Position numbers and translations under genes: made by a program. 41,775 bases of DNA from Chitinophagaceae bacterium (GTDB lineage: Bacteria; Bacteroidota; Bacteroidia; Chitinophagales; Chitinophagaceae): the NCBI GenBank assembly GCA_025360525.1, contig JANYCA010000108.1, positions 1-41,775 on the forward strand, read 5' to 3'. The notes under the pieces are model-generated. The model had not been told where the DNA came from and made no database searches. It saw only the letters and a program-made list of their open reading frames with translations. Positions 1 through 7,474 of this stretch are shown piece by piece; within the stretch, counting starts at the first letter, position 1, and every line of letters starts with the position of its first letter.

Positions 1-836
1 CCTATCAATAAACCAGCAACAATATTCCAATGCTGTATACCAATTGTAAAAACAAAAGTAATTGCACTGGCTACGGTGAGGATACATTTAGCAAATGTGG
101 AACTGCCGATAACATATCTCGGTGTATGGCCATTTTTTATAAAGGTTCCAGTAACCAATGGTCCCCACCCACCACCGCCAAAAGAATCGATGAATCCGCC
201 AATTAAAGCCAATACTGTAATTTTAGTAGCTTTCTTTTTTTGGTTGACCTCTTGTTTCTTAAACGCATTTTGTAATATTCTTATGCCGAGATACATTGTA
301 TAAACAGCAATAAAGGGTTTGGTAATTTTAGCATACCGTTCGCCGACATAGGTCAATAACAGCGCCCCTATAATGGCTCCAAAAATTGCCGGTATGGCCA
401 GTGCCCTTGCTAATTTTTTATTGATGTTACCCAGTTGCCAATGGCTGATACTACCTGCTGCGCTGGTAAATGATTCGGCAGAATGTATGCTGGCACTTAT
501 TACGGGAGGCGATACATTTAGTATCAGTAAAATAGTAGTACAGATTACCCCATAGCCCATGCCCATTGAACCTGCCACCACTTCTGCTGCAAAACCAACC
601 AGCAACATCCAGTAAAATAAATGATTGTCTTTCTGCAACGCAGTCTGCAGTTCAATTAACTGGGCTGGAGACAAAAAGAGCCAGGTAAACAAAAGCAGTA
701 ATGCAACTACGGCTACTGCAATCATATATTTATTGATCACCTTTCGCCTGGATGAAGTAAGTTCCTGGGCTGTTAAAACCACGTCATGCGAATGGGTAAT
801 CTCTTCTATTACTTCTTCCGGTGTGTGAGTAGACAT
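1..836 (-). CDS. TauE/SafE family sulfite/sulfonate exporter (partial, C-terminus outside window)
   Basis: Translating the minus strand from the ATG at 836-834 gives 278 residues with no stop before the window edge, so the C-terminus is missing. After a soluble N-terminus of about 35 residues come several hydrophobic helices. The glycine-rich stretch GSMGMGYGV near residue 90 and the second repeat with GGFIDSFGGGGWGPL near residue 220 are typical of the TauE/SafE (DUF81) family, whose members move sulfite, sulfoacetate or similar small anions across the inner membrane. Its start lies only 3 nt after the stop of the precorrin-2 dehydrogenase gene, so the two are probably co-transcribed. Because siroheme serves sulfite reductase, a role in sulfite or sulfate traffic is a reasonable inference, but the substrate cannot be read from the sequence. 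Confidence 0.85.
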   Translation of the reverse strand, partial: MSTHTPEEVIEEITHSHDVVLTAQELTSSRRKVINKYMIAVAVVALLLLFTWLFLSPAQLIELQTALQKDNHLFYWMLLVGFAAEVVAGSMGMGYGVICTTILLILNVSPPVISASIHSAESFTSAAGSISHWQLGNINKKLARALAIPAIFGAIIGALLLTYVGERYAKITKPFIAVYTMYLGIRILQNAFKKQEVNQKKKATKITVLALIGGFIDSFGGGGWGPLVTGTFIKNGHTPRYVIGSSTFAKCILTVASAITFVFTIGIQHWNIVAGLLI

Positions 837-839
837 AAT

Positions 840-1475
840 TTATTTATCTGTTATCAATTTTTTAGTAATCTCATTTAACTGCTTCACTTTGTCTGCAAAA
901 TCACCGCTTATTTTATTGCGGATCACCTGCATATTATCTAATAATTCATCCAACTCCGCAGGCAGCGTTTCATTTAAAACTTCTTTAATTCTTTTTGCAA
1001 CAGTAGGTGATTTACCATTGGTGCTGATGGCAATTTTAAGGCTTCCTTTTTGTACAATACTCCCTAAATAAAAATCGCAGAATTCTGGCTTATCCGCTGC
1101 ATTTACCAGTTTACCTTTTTGTTTGGCATCCTTGCTTACCTGTTCGCTTACAGCCCTGTCGTTGACGGCTGCAATTACAAGATCGGCCCCATCTATATCG
1201 GTGGCCTCATAAGGCTTTTCAATCAATAATATTTTGGGATATTCCTTTGACAGTTCTTTAATTTCATCGCTAATGACAGTGGCCACCAATTTAATTTTGG
1301 CGTTGGGTGCGTTTTGTACAACAGCGCCCAGTTTTTCCATACCAACATATCCACCACCTACAATAAGTGTTGTAAGTTGATCCAATTTCAGGAATATAGG
1401 AAACAGGTGGTTTGTTCCGCCCTGATCCTTTTGCGATTCTGCTTCTCCTAAAATTGCATCCTGGTTATCTGCCAT
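840..1475 (-). CDS. Precorrin-2 dehydrogenase / sirohydrochlorin ferrochelatase (CysG N-terminal / Met8p type)
   Basis: Catalyses NAD-dependent oxidation of precorrin-2 to sirohydrochlorin and possibly iron insertion, the last steps to siroheme. The protein starts with a Rossmann fold (TLIVGGGYVGMEK) after the motif HLFPIFLKL typical of this family. It has the NDR segment at the position of the conserved catalytic aspartate of CysG/Met8p, and an NGKSPTVAKRIKE helix. It lacks the C-terminal methyltransferase half of CysG; that activity is encoded separately (15693-16553). The frame is open up to an ATG at 1499, but I prefer the ATG at 1475. A TAnnTTTG -7 element at 1516-1523 would leave almost no leader for the upstream ATG, and that ATG would add a hydrophobic MLVLFITI stretch not expected here. 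It is the first gene of a two-gene unit with the TauE exporter. Confidence 0.88.
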   Translation of the reverse strand: MADNQDAILGEAESQKDQGGTNHLFPIFLKLDQLTTLIVGGGYVGMEKLGAVVQNAPNAKIKLVATVISDEIKELSKEYPKILLIEKPYEATDIDGADLVIAAVNDRAVSEQVSKDAKQKGKLVNAADKPEFCDFYLGSIVQKGSLKIAISTNGKSPTVAKRIKEVLNETLPAELDELLDNMQVIRNKISGDFADKVKQLNEITKKLITDK

Positions 1476-1515
1476 AATTGTAATAAATAAAACAAGCATT
1501 TTGCTTCACTCAAAA

Positions 1516-1523
1516 CAAAAATA
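1516..1523 (-). promoter_or_regulatory. Putative -7 promoter element of the precorrin-2 dehydrogenase/tauE unit
   Basis: The minus strand reads TATTTTTG, matching the Bacteroidota -7 consensus TAnnTTTG. It would start transcription near 1508, about 33 nt before the preferred ATG. No clear -33 TTTG is present. The dyad at 1533-1550 covers that region instead. Confidence 0.5.
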
Positions 1524-1532
1524 GGGGAATTC

Positions 1533-1550
1533 CTACTGATTTAGTAGACT
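1533..1550 (-). promoter_or_regulatory. Candidate operator: CTACT-N5-AGTAG dyad containing AGTCTACT
   Basis: Perfect 5-bp arms CTACT (1533-1537) and AGTAG (1543-1547) separated by 5 nt. On the minus strand the element begins AGTCTACT. It lies 10-27 bp upstream of the putative -7 element, where a repressor would block the polymerase. The same 8-mer within a similar dyad occurs upstream of cysH at 22076-22095. The regulator is unknown. Confidence 0.4.
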
Positions 1551-1593
1551 ATTGAAAAAAAAATTAAAAACCGTGGCAAGGCAGAAATGATAT

Positions 1594-2880
1594 TTAGATA
1601 AGTTCTGCTAAACTATCTTTTGTTTTGCTGATGGTTTCATCGAGGTCGGCATAGGTAAGTGCATTGTTAAGGAACCAGCTTTCAAAAGCTGATGGCGGAA
1701 GATAAACGCCTCTTTTAAGCATGGCATGAAAGTATTTTTTAAACAGGTTATTATTGGCAGCAGCTGCACTTGCAAAATCGATAACGGGAAAGTCGCTGAA
1801 ATGTACGCTGATCATAGATCCAAAACGATTAATTCTAAAAGGTTCACCCCATTGTGTTAATACATCATTCAGACCTTTGTGGAGATACTCCGTTTTATTA
1901 TTCAGCTCCGTATAAATAGCCGGGTTATTTTTTAATTCAGTTAGCAGGGTAAATCCGGCGATCATTGCAATGGGATTACCACTTAAAGTACCCGCCTGGT
2001 AAACGTTACCCAATGGTGCAATATGCTGCATAATTTCTCTCTTGCCACCAAACGCACCTACCGGCAAACCACCGCCAATTACTTTCCCATAGGTCACCAG
2101 GTCGGCATTGATTTTTAATTTTTCCTGTGCCCCGCCGGCAGCCAATCTAAACCCGGTCATTACTTCATCAAAAATAAAAACGATCCCTTCTTCATCACAT
2201 ATACTTCTCAACTCTTCTAAAAAACCAGGTGCGGCCAAAACACATCCCATATTTCCGGCAACTGGTTCTACTATTAGTGCAGCTATTGCTCCTCTATGTT
2301 CATCCACTAAGTTTTTTATTGCATCTATATCATTAAACGGAGCAGTCAATGTATCATTCGCCACACCGGCTGTAACACCGGGCACTGTTTGAATATCAAG
2401 CGTGGCCATTCCACTACCTGCCTTTACCAAAAAAGAATCTGCATGGCCATGATAATGTCCTTCAAACTTTATGATTTTGTTTTTTCCTGTGTATCCTCTT
2501 GCCAGGCGGATGGCACTCATACATGCTTCGGTACCGCTGCTCACCATTCTAACTAGGTCAACATTCGGTACCATGCTAATGATGAGTTCCGCCATGTCAA
2601 TTTCCAGTTCTGTTGGTGCGCCAAAAGAAGTAGAGCCCCCTGCTTTTTCCTGGATGGCTTTTACCACCGGTTCATAGGCATGACCTAAAATCATTGGGCC
2701 CCAGGAAGCAATGTAATCAATGTATTTATTTCCATCTGCATCATACAAATAAGCGCCCTTTGCACTTTTCATAAATACGGGGGTGCCGCCCACACTTTTA
2801 AATGCCCTAACGGGAGAGTTTACCCCACCGGGGATTGACAGTTGCGCTCTTTCGAATAGTTGTTCGCTCTTTTCGTACAT
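1594..2880 (-). CDS. hemL: Glutamate-1-semialdehyde 2,1-aminomutase
   Basis: PLP-dependent enzyme converting glutamate-1-semialdehyde, the product of HemA, to 5-aminolevulinate in the cytoplasm. The 428 residues match the usual family length. Family signatures include the N-terminal [12 protein letters not shown], the [15 protein letters not shown] segment, FDEVMTGFR, and the PLP-binding lysine K266 in [16 protein letters not shown]. It is the last gene of the hem run on this strand, 192 nt after hemB. That gap contains a dispersed repeat and a strong hairpin, so expression may be partly uncoupled. The start ATG at 2880 gives the canonical N-terminus. Confidence 0.97.
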   Translation of the reverse strand: MYEKSEQLFERAQLSIPGGVNSPVRAFKSVGGTPVFMKSAKGAYLYDADGNKYIDYIASWGPMILGHAYEPVVKAIQEKAGGSTSFGAPTELEIDMAELIISMVPNVDLVRMVSSGTEACMSAIRLARGYTGKNKIIKFEGHYHGHADSFLVKAGSGMATLDIQTVPGVTAGVANDTLTAPFNDIDAIKNLVDEHRGAIAALIVEPVAGNMGCVLAAPGFLEELRSICDEEGIVFIFDEVMTGFRLAAGGAQEKLKINADLVTYGKVIGGGLPVGAFGGKREIMQHIAPLGNVYQAGTLSGNPIAMIAGFTLLTELKNNPAIYTELNNKTEYLHKGLNDVLTQWGEPFRINRFGSMISVHFSDFPVIDFASAAAANNNLFKKYFHAMLKRGVYLPPSAFESWFLNNALTYADLDETISKTKDSLAELI

Positions 2881-2900
2881 GAATTTTTATTTTGAGGTCG

Positions 2901-2962
2901 GCATTTATTCTTTATTCATCTTCATTGGCGTCGCACTCTTGTGCAGAAAATCTTTACTTAGC
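2901..2962. repeat. Dispersed 62-nt repeat, copy 1 (hemL-hemB gap)
   Basis: This segment aligns without gaps to 17598-17659 in the cysK-cysE gap, with 13 differences in 62 positions by hand count, including an identical 17-nt core around GGCGTCGCACTCTTGT. Both copies are intergenic and in the same orientation relative to the adjacent minus-strand genes. Confidence 0.7.
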
Positions 2963-2989
2963 TTTTTTCACGCAAAGAAGCTAAGTAAA
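2953..2989. repeat. Perfect 12-bp inverted repeat (hairpin) in hemB-hemL gap
   Basis: Arms TTTACTTAGCTT (2953-2964) and AAGCTAAGTAAA (2978-2989) flank a 13-nt loop. The segment downstream to 3072 carries further variants of a CTTTGCGT / ACGCAAAG motif. On the minus-strand transcript the hairpin is not followed by a U tract, so it looks more like an mRNA structure or repeat than a classical terminator. Confidence 0.6.
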
Positions 2990-3072
2990 AAAAGATGCAA
3001 AGTTTTGCTTAGTTGCCTTTTAGCGTCTTTGCGTTAAATCAAAGTTTTGCCTCTTTTCGTCTCTGCGTGAAA

Positions 3073-4047
3073 CTATCCAAGCAATTTGGCGGCATCTTTC
3101 GCAAAATACGTAGCAATCAAATCTGCCCCTGCCCGTTTAAAAGAGGTCAATGTTTCTAATATCGCTTTGTCTTCATTTATCCAACCCATTTTTGCGGCAG
3201 CTTTTATCATTGCATATTCGCCACTAATATTGTACACACTTACCGGTACATCCACTGCATTTTTTACTTCCCTTACAATATCCAAATACGGGAGCCCTGG
3301 TTTTACCATAACAATATTAGCACCTTCTTCCACATCCATTAATGCTTCTTTAATGGCCTCAATGCGATTGCAATAATCCATCTGGTAGGTTTTTTTATCG
3401 CCAAAGCCTGGAGCACTGTCCAATGCATCTCTAAACGGCCCGTAAAAGCAAGATGCATATTTAGCGCTGTAAGCCATGATGCCGGTTTTAGTAAAATTAT
3501 TTTTCTCAAAAGCTTCCCGGATGGCACCAATTCTTCCATCCATCATATCGCTGGGCGCCACCATATCTGCACCGGCAGTGGCATGACTTAAACTCATTTT
3601 TACCAGGGCTGCTACGGTAGCATCATTTACAATCTCCCCATTTTCTACAATACCATCATGGCCATAAACAGAATACGGGTCCAATGCCACATCCGTCATC
3701 ACATACATTTCCGGTACCGCATTTTTTATGGCTTTTATACTTCGTTGCATCAGTCCTTCCGCATTCCAGGCTTCTTTGCCCGTATTGTCTTTTAAAGCAT
3801 CGGGAGCTTTTACAAAAAGCAATACGCTTTTAATACCCATGCTCCATAAATCTTTTACTTCTTTTACCATGTTGTCTATTGAGTACCGGTAATAGCCCGG
3901 CATGGAAGAAATTTCAAAAGCAATGTTAACACCTTCATCAATAAACAATGGAGCGATAAAATCGTTGGGTGTTAATATTGTTTCTGCCACCAGGGATCTA
4001 ATAGATGGCGACTGTCTTAATATTCTGTTTCGTCTTTGTAAATACAT
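3073..4047 (-). CDS. hemB: Delta-aminolevulinic acid dehydratase (porphobilinogen synthase)
   Basis: Condenses two 5-aminolevulinate molecules to porphobilinogen. At 324 residues it has the normal length. The two Schiff-base lysines are visible: K196 in MAYSAKYASCFYGPFR and K249 in IVMVKPGLPYLD. The metal-site segment reads DVALDPYSVYGHDG (119-132). It lacks the cysteines of the zinc-type enzymes and resembles the aspartate-rich, magnesium-responsive type known from Pseudomonas. The ATG is preceded almost directly by a heptamer array (4051-4085), so the ribosome-binding region is itself repeat sequence. Confidence 0.97.
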   Translation of the reverse strand: MYLQRRNRILRQSPSIRSLVAETILTPNDFIAPLFIDEGVNIAFEISSMPGYYRYSIDNMVKEVKDLWSMGIKSVLLFVKAPDALKDNTGKEAWNAEGLMQRSIKAIKNAVPEMYVMTDVALDPYSVYGHDGIVENGEIVNDATVAALVKMSLSHATAGADMVAPSDMMDGRIGAIREAFEKNNFTKTGIMAYSAKYASCFYGPFRDALDSAPGFGDKKTYQMDYCNRIEAIKEALMDVEEGANIVMVKPGLPYLDIVREVKNAVDVPVSVYNISGEYAMIKAAAKMGWINEDKAILETLTSFKRAGADLIATYFAKDAAKLLG

Positions 4048-4050
4048 TTT

Positions 4051-4085
4051 TGATGTCTGATTTTGGATGTCTGATGTCTGATTTT
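4051..4085. repeat. Heptamer tandem array, TGATGTC type (5 units), abutting hemB start
   Basis: Five 7-nt units (TGATGTC, TGATTTT, GGATGTC, TGATGTC, TGATTTT). It begins 3 nt upstream of the hemB start codon. A degenerate array of the reverse-complement type (units like ACATCCA) lies at 4276-4305, next to the hemF stop, so the pair brackets the gap in inverted orientation. Confidence 0.7.
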
Positions 4086-4098
4086 TTTTATCAAACAG

Positions 4099-4251
4099 TT
4101 ATTTATTTTTTGATTCGTTCAGTTTTGTTTTGCTTGTCTTGGATGTTGCTGCAAAAATAGCTGTTAACTCATTTGCCTCTTTGATGAGCGATTTTATCTC
4201 ATCTCCACTTCCACATGATTTTTTTTGTTCGTTGCAATTCTTTTTAATCAA
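4099..4251 (-). pseudogene. Remnant of a four-helix-bundle (S23/IVP-type) protein, C-terminal part only
   Basis: An open frame of 50 codons on the minus strand ends at TAA 4101-4099. It begins after an in-frame TGA (4254-4252) with no start codon. Its residues EIKSLIKEANELTAIFAA followed by TSKTSKTKL resemble, from memory, the last helix of the small four-helix-bundle proteins common in Bacteroidota. Nothing upstream restores the rest of the family. I read it as a decayed fragment bracketed by inverted heptamer arrays. The resemblance is short, so it could be chance. Confidence 0.4.
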
Positions 4252-4305
4252 TCAATAGATTTTAACAACATAAAACACCAGACATCCAACATCAACACCA
4301 GCCAT

Positions 4306-5286
4306 CTAACAGGTATTAGAACGCTGTGCCCACTCAATCTTTTCTTCCCCGGTTGGTTCAATCAGCCAATCTCTCGGATGCAAACATGCCTCTTGCAAGT
4401 TGTATTCTTCGCTTCCAAATGCGGGTTGATAATTATATTCAAATCTAACGGTTGGTGGCAGACTCATTAATATACTTTCTGTACGTCCATTTGTTTTTAA
4501 TCCAAACAGAGTTCCCCTGTCATGTACCAGGTTAAATTCCACATATCTACCTCTTCTTATTTCCTGCCAGTATTTATTTTGCTCGCTGTAAACAGTATTT
4601 TTTCTTTTCTCAACAATGGGGATGTATGCTTTAATAAATCCATCGCCACAGGTTTTTCCAAAGTCCATCCAAAAGTCAACATCCTGTGCTTCGCAGGGTC
4701 GTTTATAATCGTAAAAAATTCCACCAAGCCCTCTTCTTTCTTCGTTGCGATGCCAGTTTACAAAATAGTTGTCGCAGTCTTTTTTAAACCTGGGATAAAA
4801 TAAAATATCAAAACCATCGCATGCATTTTTATAGGTTTGATGAAAATGTTTTACATCTTCTTCCATCAAATAATAAGGCGTTAAATCTGTGCCCCCTCCA
4901 AACCAGCGGTCAATTACCTCACCGTTTTCGTCATACAATTCAAACATGCGATAATTACAATGCACGGTTGGCACAAAAGGATTACCGGGATGAATGACCA
5001 GGCTAAGGCCGCAGGCAAACCAATTGACACCTCTTTCTCCCAATGGAGAGTTAGACAATTGCTTGCGCATGTTATCCGTTACTTCTCCAAAAACTATTGA
5101 GGTATTAACGCCGCCTTTTTCAAAAACATTACCGTTGGCAATTACCCTGGTTTTACCGCCTCCGCCTTCTGCCCTCTGCCACTTGTCTTCAACAAATACA
5201 GCCTTACCATCGGCAGCTTCCAATGCAGCACAGATGTCGTCCTGTAATTGATGAATGATTTTTATCCAGTTGTCTTTTACCCTCAT
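4306..5286 (-). CDS. hemF: Oxygen-dependent coproporphyrinogen-III oxidase
   Basis: Oxidative decarboxylation of coproporphyrinogen III to protoporphyrinogen IX using molecular oxygen, which points to an aerobic lifestyle. From the ATG at 5286 the protein has 326 residues. Family motifs include FVEDKWQRAEGGGGKTRV, SLVIHPGNPFVPTVH, WFGGGTDLTPYYL, RNEERRGLGGIFYD, RRGRYVEFNLVHDRGT and GRTESILMSLPP. The frame is open to an ATG at 5337, but that 17-residue extension is encoded by the heptamer array at 5311-5338 and has no counterpart in HemF. The start at MRVKDNW fits E. coli HemF. No oxygen-independent HemN is in the window. Confidence 0.96.
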   Translation of the reverse strand: MRVKDNWIKIIHQLQDDICAALEAADGKAVFVEDKWQRAEGGGGKTRVIANGNVFEKGGVNTSIVFGEVTDNMRKQLSNSPLGERGVNWFACGLSLVIHPGNPFVPTVHCNYRMFELYDENGEVIDRWFGGGTDLTPYYLMEEDVKHFHQTYKNACDGFDILFYPRFKKDCDNYFVNWHRNEERRGLGGIFYDYKRPCEAQDVDFWMDFGKTCGDGFIKAYIPIVEKRKNTVYSEQNKYWQEIRRGRYVEFNLVHDRGTLFGLKTNGRTESILMSLPPTVRFEYNYQPAFGSEEYNLQEACLHPRDWLIEPTGEEKIEWAQRSNTC

Positions 5287-5288
5287 AA

Positions 5289-5476
5289 ATAATTCAAAAG
5301 TTAATGTCGAAGTAAAAAGTAAAAAGTAAAAAGGCAAAAAGTTTAAAATAAAAAATCTCCGTTTTGACAGCTATCTTTTATATTTCGAAATAATTCAACA
5401 GTTGAATGTCAAAGTCAAAAGTTAAAAACTAAAAATAAAAAGTCGCTGTTTTAACAGTTGCCTTTTATTCTCAGAA
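5289..5476. repeat. Tandem degenerate duplication (about 100 nt + 87 nt) in hemF-hemE gap
   Basis: Copy 1 (5289-5389) and copy 2 (5390-5476) both start ATAATTCAA, continue through an A-rich heptamer stretch, pass a GTTTTgACAG / GTTTTaACAG block and end in TCTTTTATA / CCTTTTATT and a GAA triplet. Copy 2 is shorter mainly because it has fewer heptamers. The first bases adjoin the hemF start codon. Confidence 0.5.
5311..5338. repeat. Heptamer tandem array, AGTAAAA type (4 units), upstream of hemF
   Basis: Three perfect AGTAAAA units and one AGGCAAA, 25 nt upstream of the chosen hemF start. The reverse-complement array lies at the other end of the same gap (5510-5572). A degenerate run of the same type (AGTCAAA, AGTTAAA, AACTAAA, AATAAAA) follows at about 5415-5442. 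Confidence 0.7.
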
Positions 5477-5509
5477 ATACTGCAAAAAGTTTCAATCAAA
5501 AAATTCCCA

Positions 5510-5572
5510 TTTTACCTTTTTACTTTTGATTTTTTACTTTTTACTTTTTACTTTTTATTTTTTACTTTTTAC
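5510..5572. repeat. Heptamer tandem array, TTTTTAC type (9 units), overlapping hemE 3' end
   Basis: Nine consecutive 7-nt units (TTTTACC, then mostly TTTTTAC with TTTTGAT and TTTTTAT variants). The array runs into hemE: the hemE stop codon TAA and the last codons S-K-K are supplied by AGTAAAA units read on the minus strand. Confidence 0.75.
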
Positions 5573-6593
5573 TCTCATATTCTTTCACCGCATCCACAAA
5601 TGCCCTTGCATTATCTACAGGTACATTGGGCGTAATACCATGACCTAAATTAGCAATGTAATTTTGTGCCCCAAAAGCATCAATCATTTCTTTTACTTCT
5701 CTTTTAATATCAGGTATGGTTCCTAATAATTTTGAAGGATCAAAGTTACCTTGAATAGTAATTTTATTGCCAGTTAATTCTCTTGCCATTTGGGGTGTAA
5801 TACACCAGTCTATCCCCACACCTGAAGCGCTGCTTTCGCTTATATCTTTTAACGCATACCAACTTCCTTTTGGGAATAAAATTACCGGTACATCATCCTT
5901 TAGTGCGTTTGCAATTTGAAATAAATAGGGTTGTGCAAATATTTTAAAATCGGCCGGACTTAATGATCCTGCCCAGCTATCAAATACTTGAACCGTATCG
6001 GCGCCAGCCTTTGCCTGCAGCTTTAAATAGCTGATGGTGATGTCGGTAATTTTTTGCAGTAGCTGGTGCGCCAATGCAGGCTGAGTATAAGCAAACTGCT
6101 TGGCTTTATCCCATGTTTTACTACCCTTGCCTTCTACCATGTAGCAAAGAATTGTCCAGGGGGCGCCCGCAAAACCGATTAGCGGCACACGACCGTTCAA
6201 TTCGCTTTTTGTAAGTGCCAATGCATCGTACACATATTTTAAACTTTCTTCTGCACCTGTTGTAATCAACGCATCAATATCTTTTTGTGTTTGAATAACC
6301 CTGGGTAGTGACGGGCCTTTGCCTTCTTCCATCAATACTTGCATACCCATGGCTTGTGGTATCACTAGAATATCACAGAAGATGATGGCTGCATCTACAC
6401 CTACCTGGTCCACTGGTTGTAAAGTTATGGCCGTTGCAAGCTCCGGAGTTTGTACCCTGGTAAAGAAATCATACTTTGCTTTTAGCTTTAAATAATCCGG
6501 CAAATACCTGCCCGCCTGCCGCATCATCCACACCGGTGGACGTTCAACAGGTTCATTTCTTAGAGCTCTTAATAACAGGTCGTTTTTTAACAT
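5562..6593 (-). CDS. hemE: Uroporphyrinogen decarboxylase
   Basis: Removes four carboxyl groups from uroporphyrinogen III to give coproporphyrinogen III, competing with CobA (15693-16553) for the same substrate. At 343 residues it has the standard length. Signatures are the N-terminal RPPVWMMRQAGRYLPDY, the GFAGAPWTILCYMVEGKGS segment, and VQVFDSWAGSLSP. The C-terminus NLGHGITPNVPVDNARAFVDAVKEY is canonical, followed by only a few residues encoded by the heptamer array at 5510-5572. It lies between hemD and hemF in the minus-strand hem run, with gaps of 158 and 275 nt filled partly by repeats. Confidence 0.97.
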   Translation of the reverse strand: MLKNDLLLRALRNEPVERPPVWMMRQAGRYLPDYLKLKAKYDFFTRVQTPELATAITLQPVDQVGVDAAIIFCDILVIPQAMGMQVLMEEGKGPSLPRVIQTQKDIDALITTGAEESLKYVYDALALTKSELNGRVPLIGFAGAPWTILCYMVEGKGSKTWDKAKQFAYTQPALAHQLLQKITDITISYLKLQAKAGADTVQVFDSWAGSLSPADFKIFAQPYLFQIANALKDDVPVILFPKGSWYALKDISESSASGVGIDWCITPQMARELTGNKITIQGNFDPSKLLGTIPDIKREVKEMIDAFGAQNYIANLGHGITPNVPVDNARAFVDAVKEYESKK

Positions 6594-6713
6594 GTTTGTG
6601 ATTTATGATCTGGGATCTTTTATTTGTGTTTTAAATTCTTTGTTGCAAACTGAAAGATAAATTTTTTAACTACCGAACAGTTTTCTAAAAATTAATACAA
6701 CCCACGTAGGTGA

Positions 6714-6762
6714 TTTTCACTTGTCACTTTTTACTTTTTACTTTTGACTTTTTACTTATCAC
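6714..6762. repeat. Heptamer tandem array, TTTTTAC type (7 units), overlapping hemD 3' end
   Basis: Units TTTTCAC, TTGTCAC, TTTTTAC, TTTTTAC, TTTTGAC, TTTTTAC, TTATCAC. As in hemE, the hemD stop codon lies inside the array and is formed by the TAA of an AGTAAAA unit. A different weak 7-nt periodicity (ATGATCT, GGGATCT) occurs at about 6600-6625, just upstream of the hemE start. Confidence 0.7.
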
Positions 6763-7474
6763 CAATTCCCCTTCCCGAAAAGTATTCCATCATCTTAGCC
6801 ACCAGGTTTTCTTTTTCCGGCGAACCGCTAATGATGATTTTATTGTCGGTAAATTTTTTTATTTCACTTGCTGTGGTGTTGCCAATGGCAAATAAAATAG
6901 TTGTATCCGTTAATTTATTTTTCTGAAAAAAACTTTGCACCGCACTTGGACTAAAAAATAAAATACCATGGTATTGCTGCTCTATTGTATGCGGCAAGTT
7001 AATGGTTTGATACACTACAATTTCATTTACATCTATGCCGTGCTGGCGCAACAATGCAGGCAGTTCGTCTCTGCGCTGATCGCCGCAAAAGAAAACAACT
7101 TCATCGGCAAAGCGATCTTCTGCAATCAACAAGGCCAACGACGCTGCATCAGCAGCGGTACCTGCTACTCTTTCTTCGCCAAAGTATTCCTTCACCAACC
7201 TTCCTGTTGCGGTACCAATGGAATAAATTGTCCAATCGGGTTGATGCCCGTCTAAAAAACCAGTTACTGCATCTACTGCATTCATGCTGGTAAAAACTAC
7301 AATGGCTGTTTGAAAAGACAGCAACTCTATTTCCTGCTGAACCTCAATAGATAAAATACTTTCTGTTTCTATAAACGGGGAAACGTTGATTTCAATACCA
7401 GCTTCTGCTGCTAAGTCAATCAGCGATGTTGGCAGTGGCCGGGTGCATAATATTTGAATGTTATTTTGTTGCAT
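6752..7474 (-). CDS. hemD: Uroporphyrinogen-III synthase
   Basis: Cyclises hydroxymethylbilane from HemC to uroporphyrinogen III with inversion of ring D. The family is poorly conserved. The 240-residue length, the two alternating alpha/beta lobes, VVFTSMNAVDAVTGFL near residue 60, GTATGRLVKEYFG, and the C-lobe motif ILFFSPSAVQSFF followed by FAIGNTTASEIK are all characteristic. The gene overlaps the end of hemC by 14 nt, which supports translational coupling and the assignment. The last residues (GIGDK) and the stop lie in a heptamer array. Confidence 0.94.
   Translation of the reverse strand: MQQNNIQILCTRPLPTSLIDLAAEAGIEINVSPFIETESILSIEVQQEIELLSFQTAIVVFTSMNAVDAVTGFLDGHQPDWTIYSIGTATGRLVKEYFGEERVAGTAADAASLALLIAEDRFADEVVFFCGDQRRDELPALLRQHGIDVNEIVVYQTINLPHTIEQQYHGILFFSPSAVQSFFQKNKLTDTTILFAIGNTTASEIKKFTDNKIIISGSPEKENLVAKMMEYFSGRGIGDK

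Noticed and set aside
2953..2989. Rho-independent terminator between hemB and hemL
   Set aside because: The stem is strong, but no U tract follows on the transcribed strand and hemL lies directly downstream in the same direction.
5287..5337. N-terminal extension of hemF from the ATG at 5337
   Set aside because: It is encoded by the AGTAAAA heptamer array, and HemF homologues start at the equivalent of the ATG at 5286.
4051..6762. Heptamer arrays as CRISPR
   Set aside because: Units are 7 nt without spacers, and no cas genes are present.
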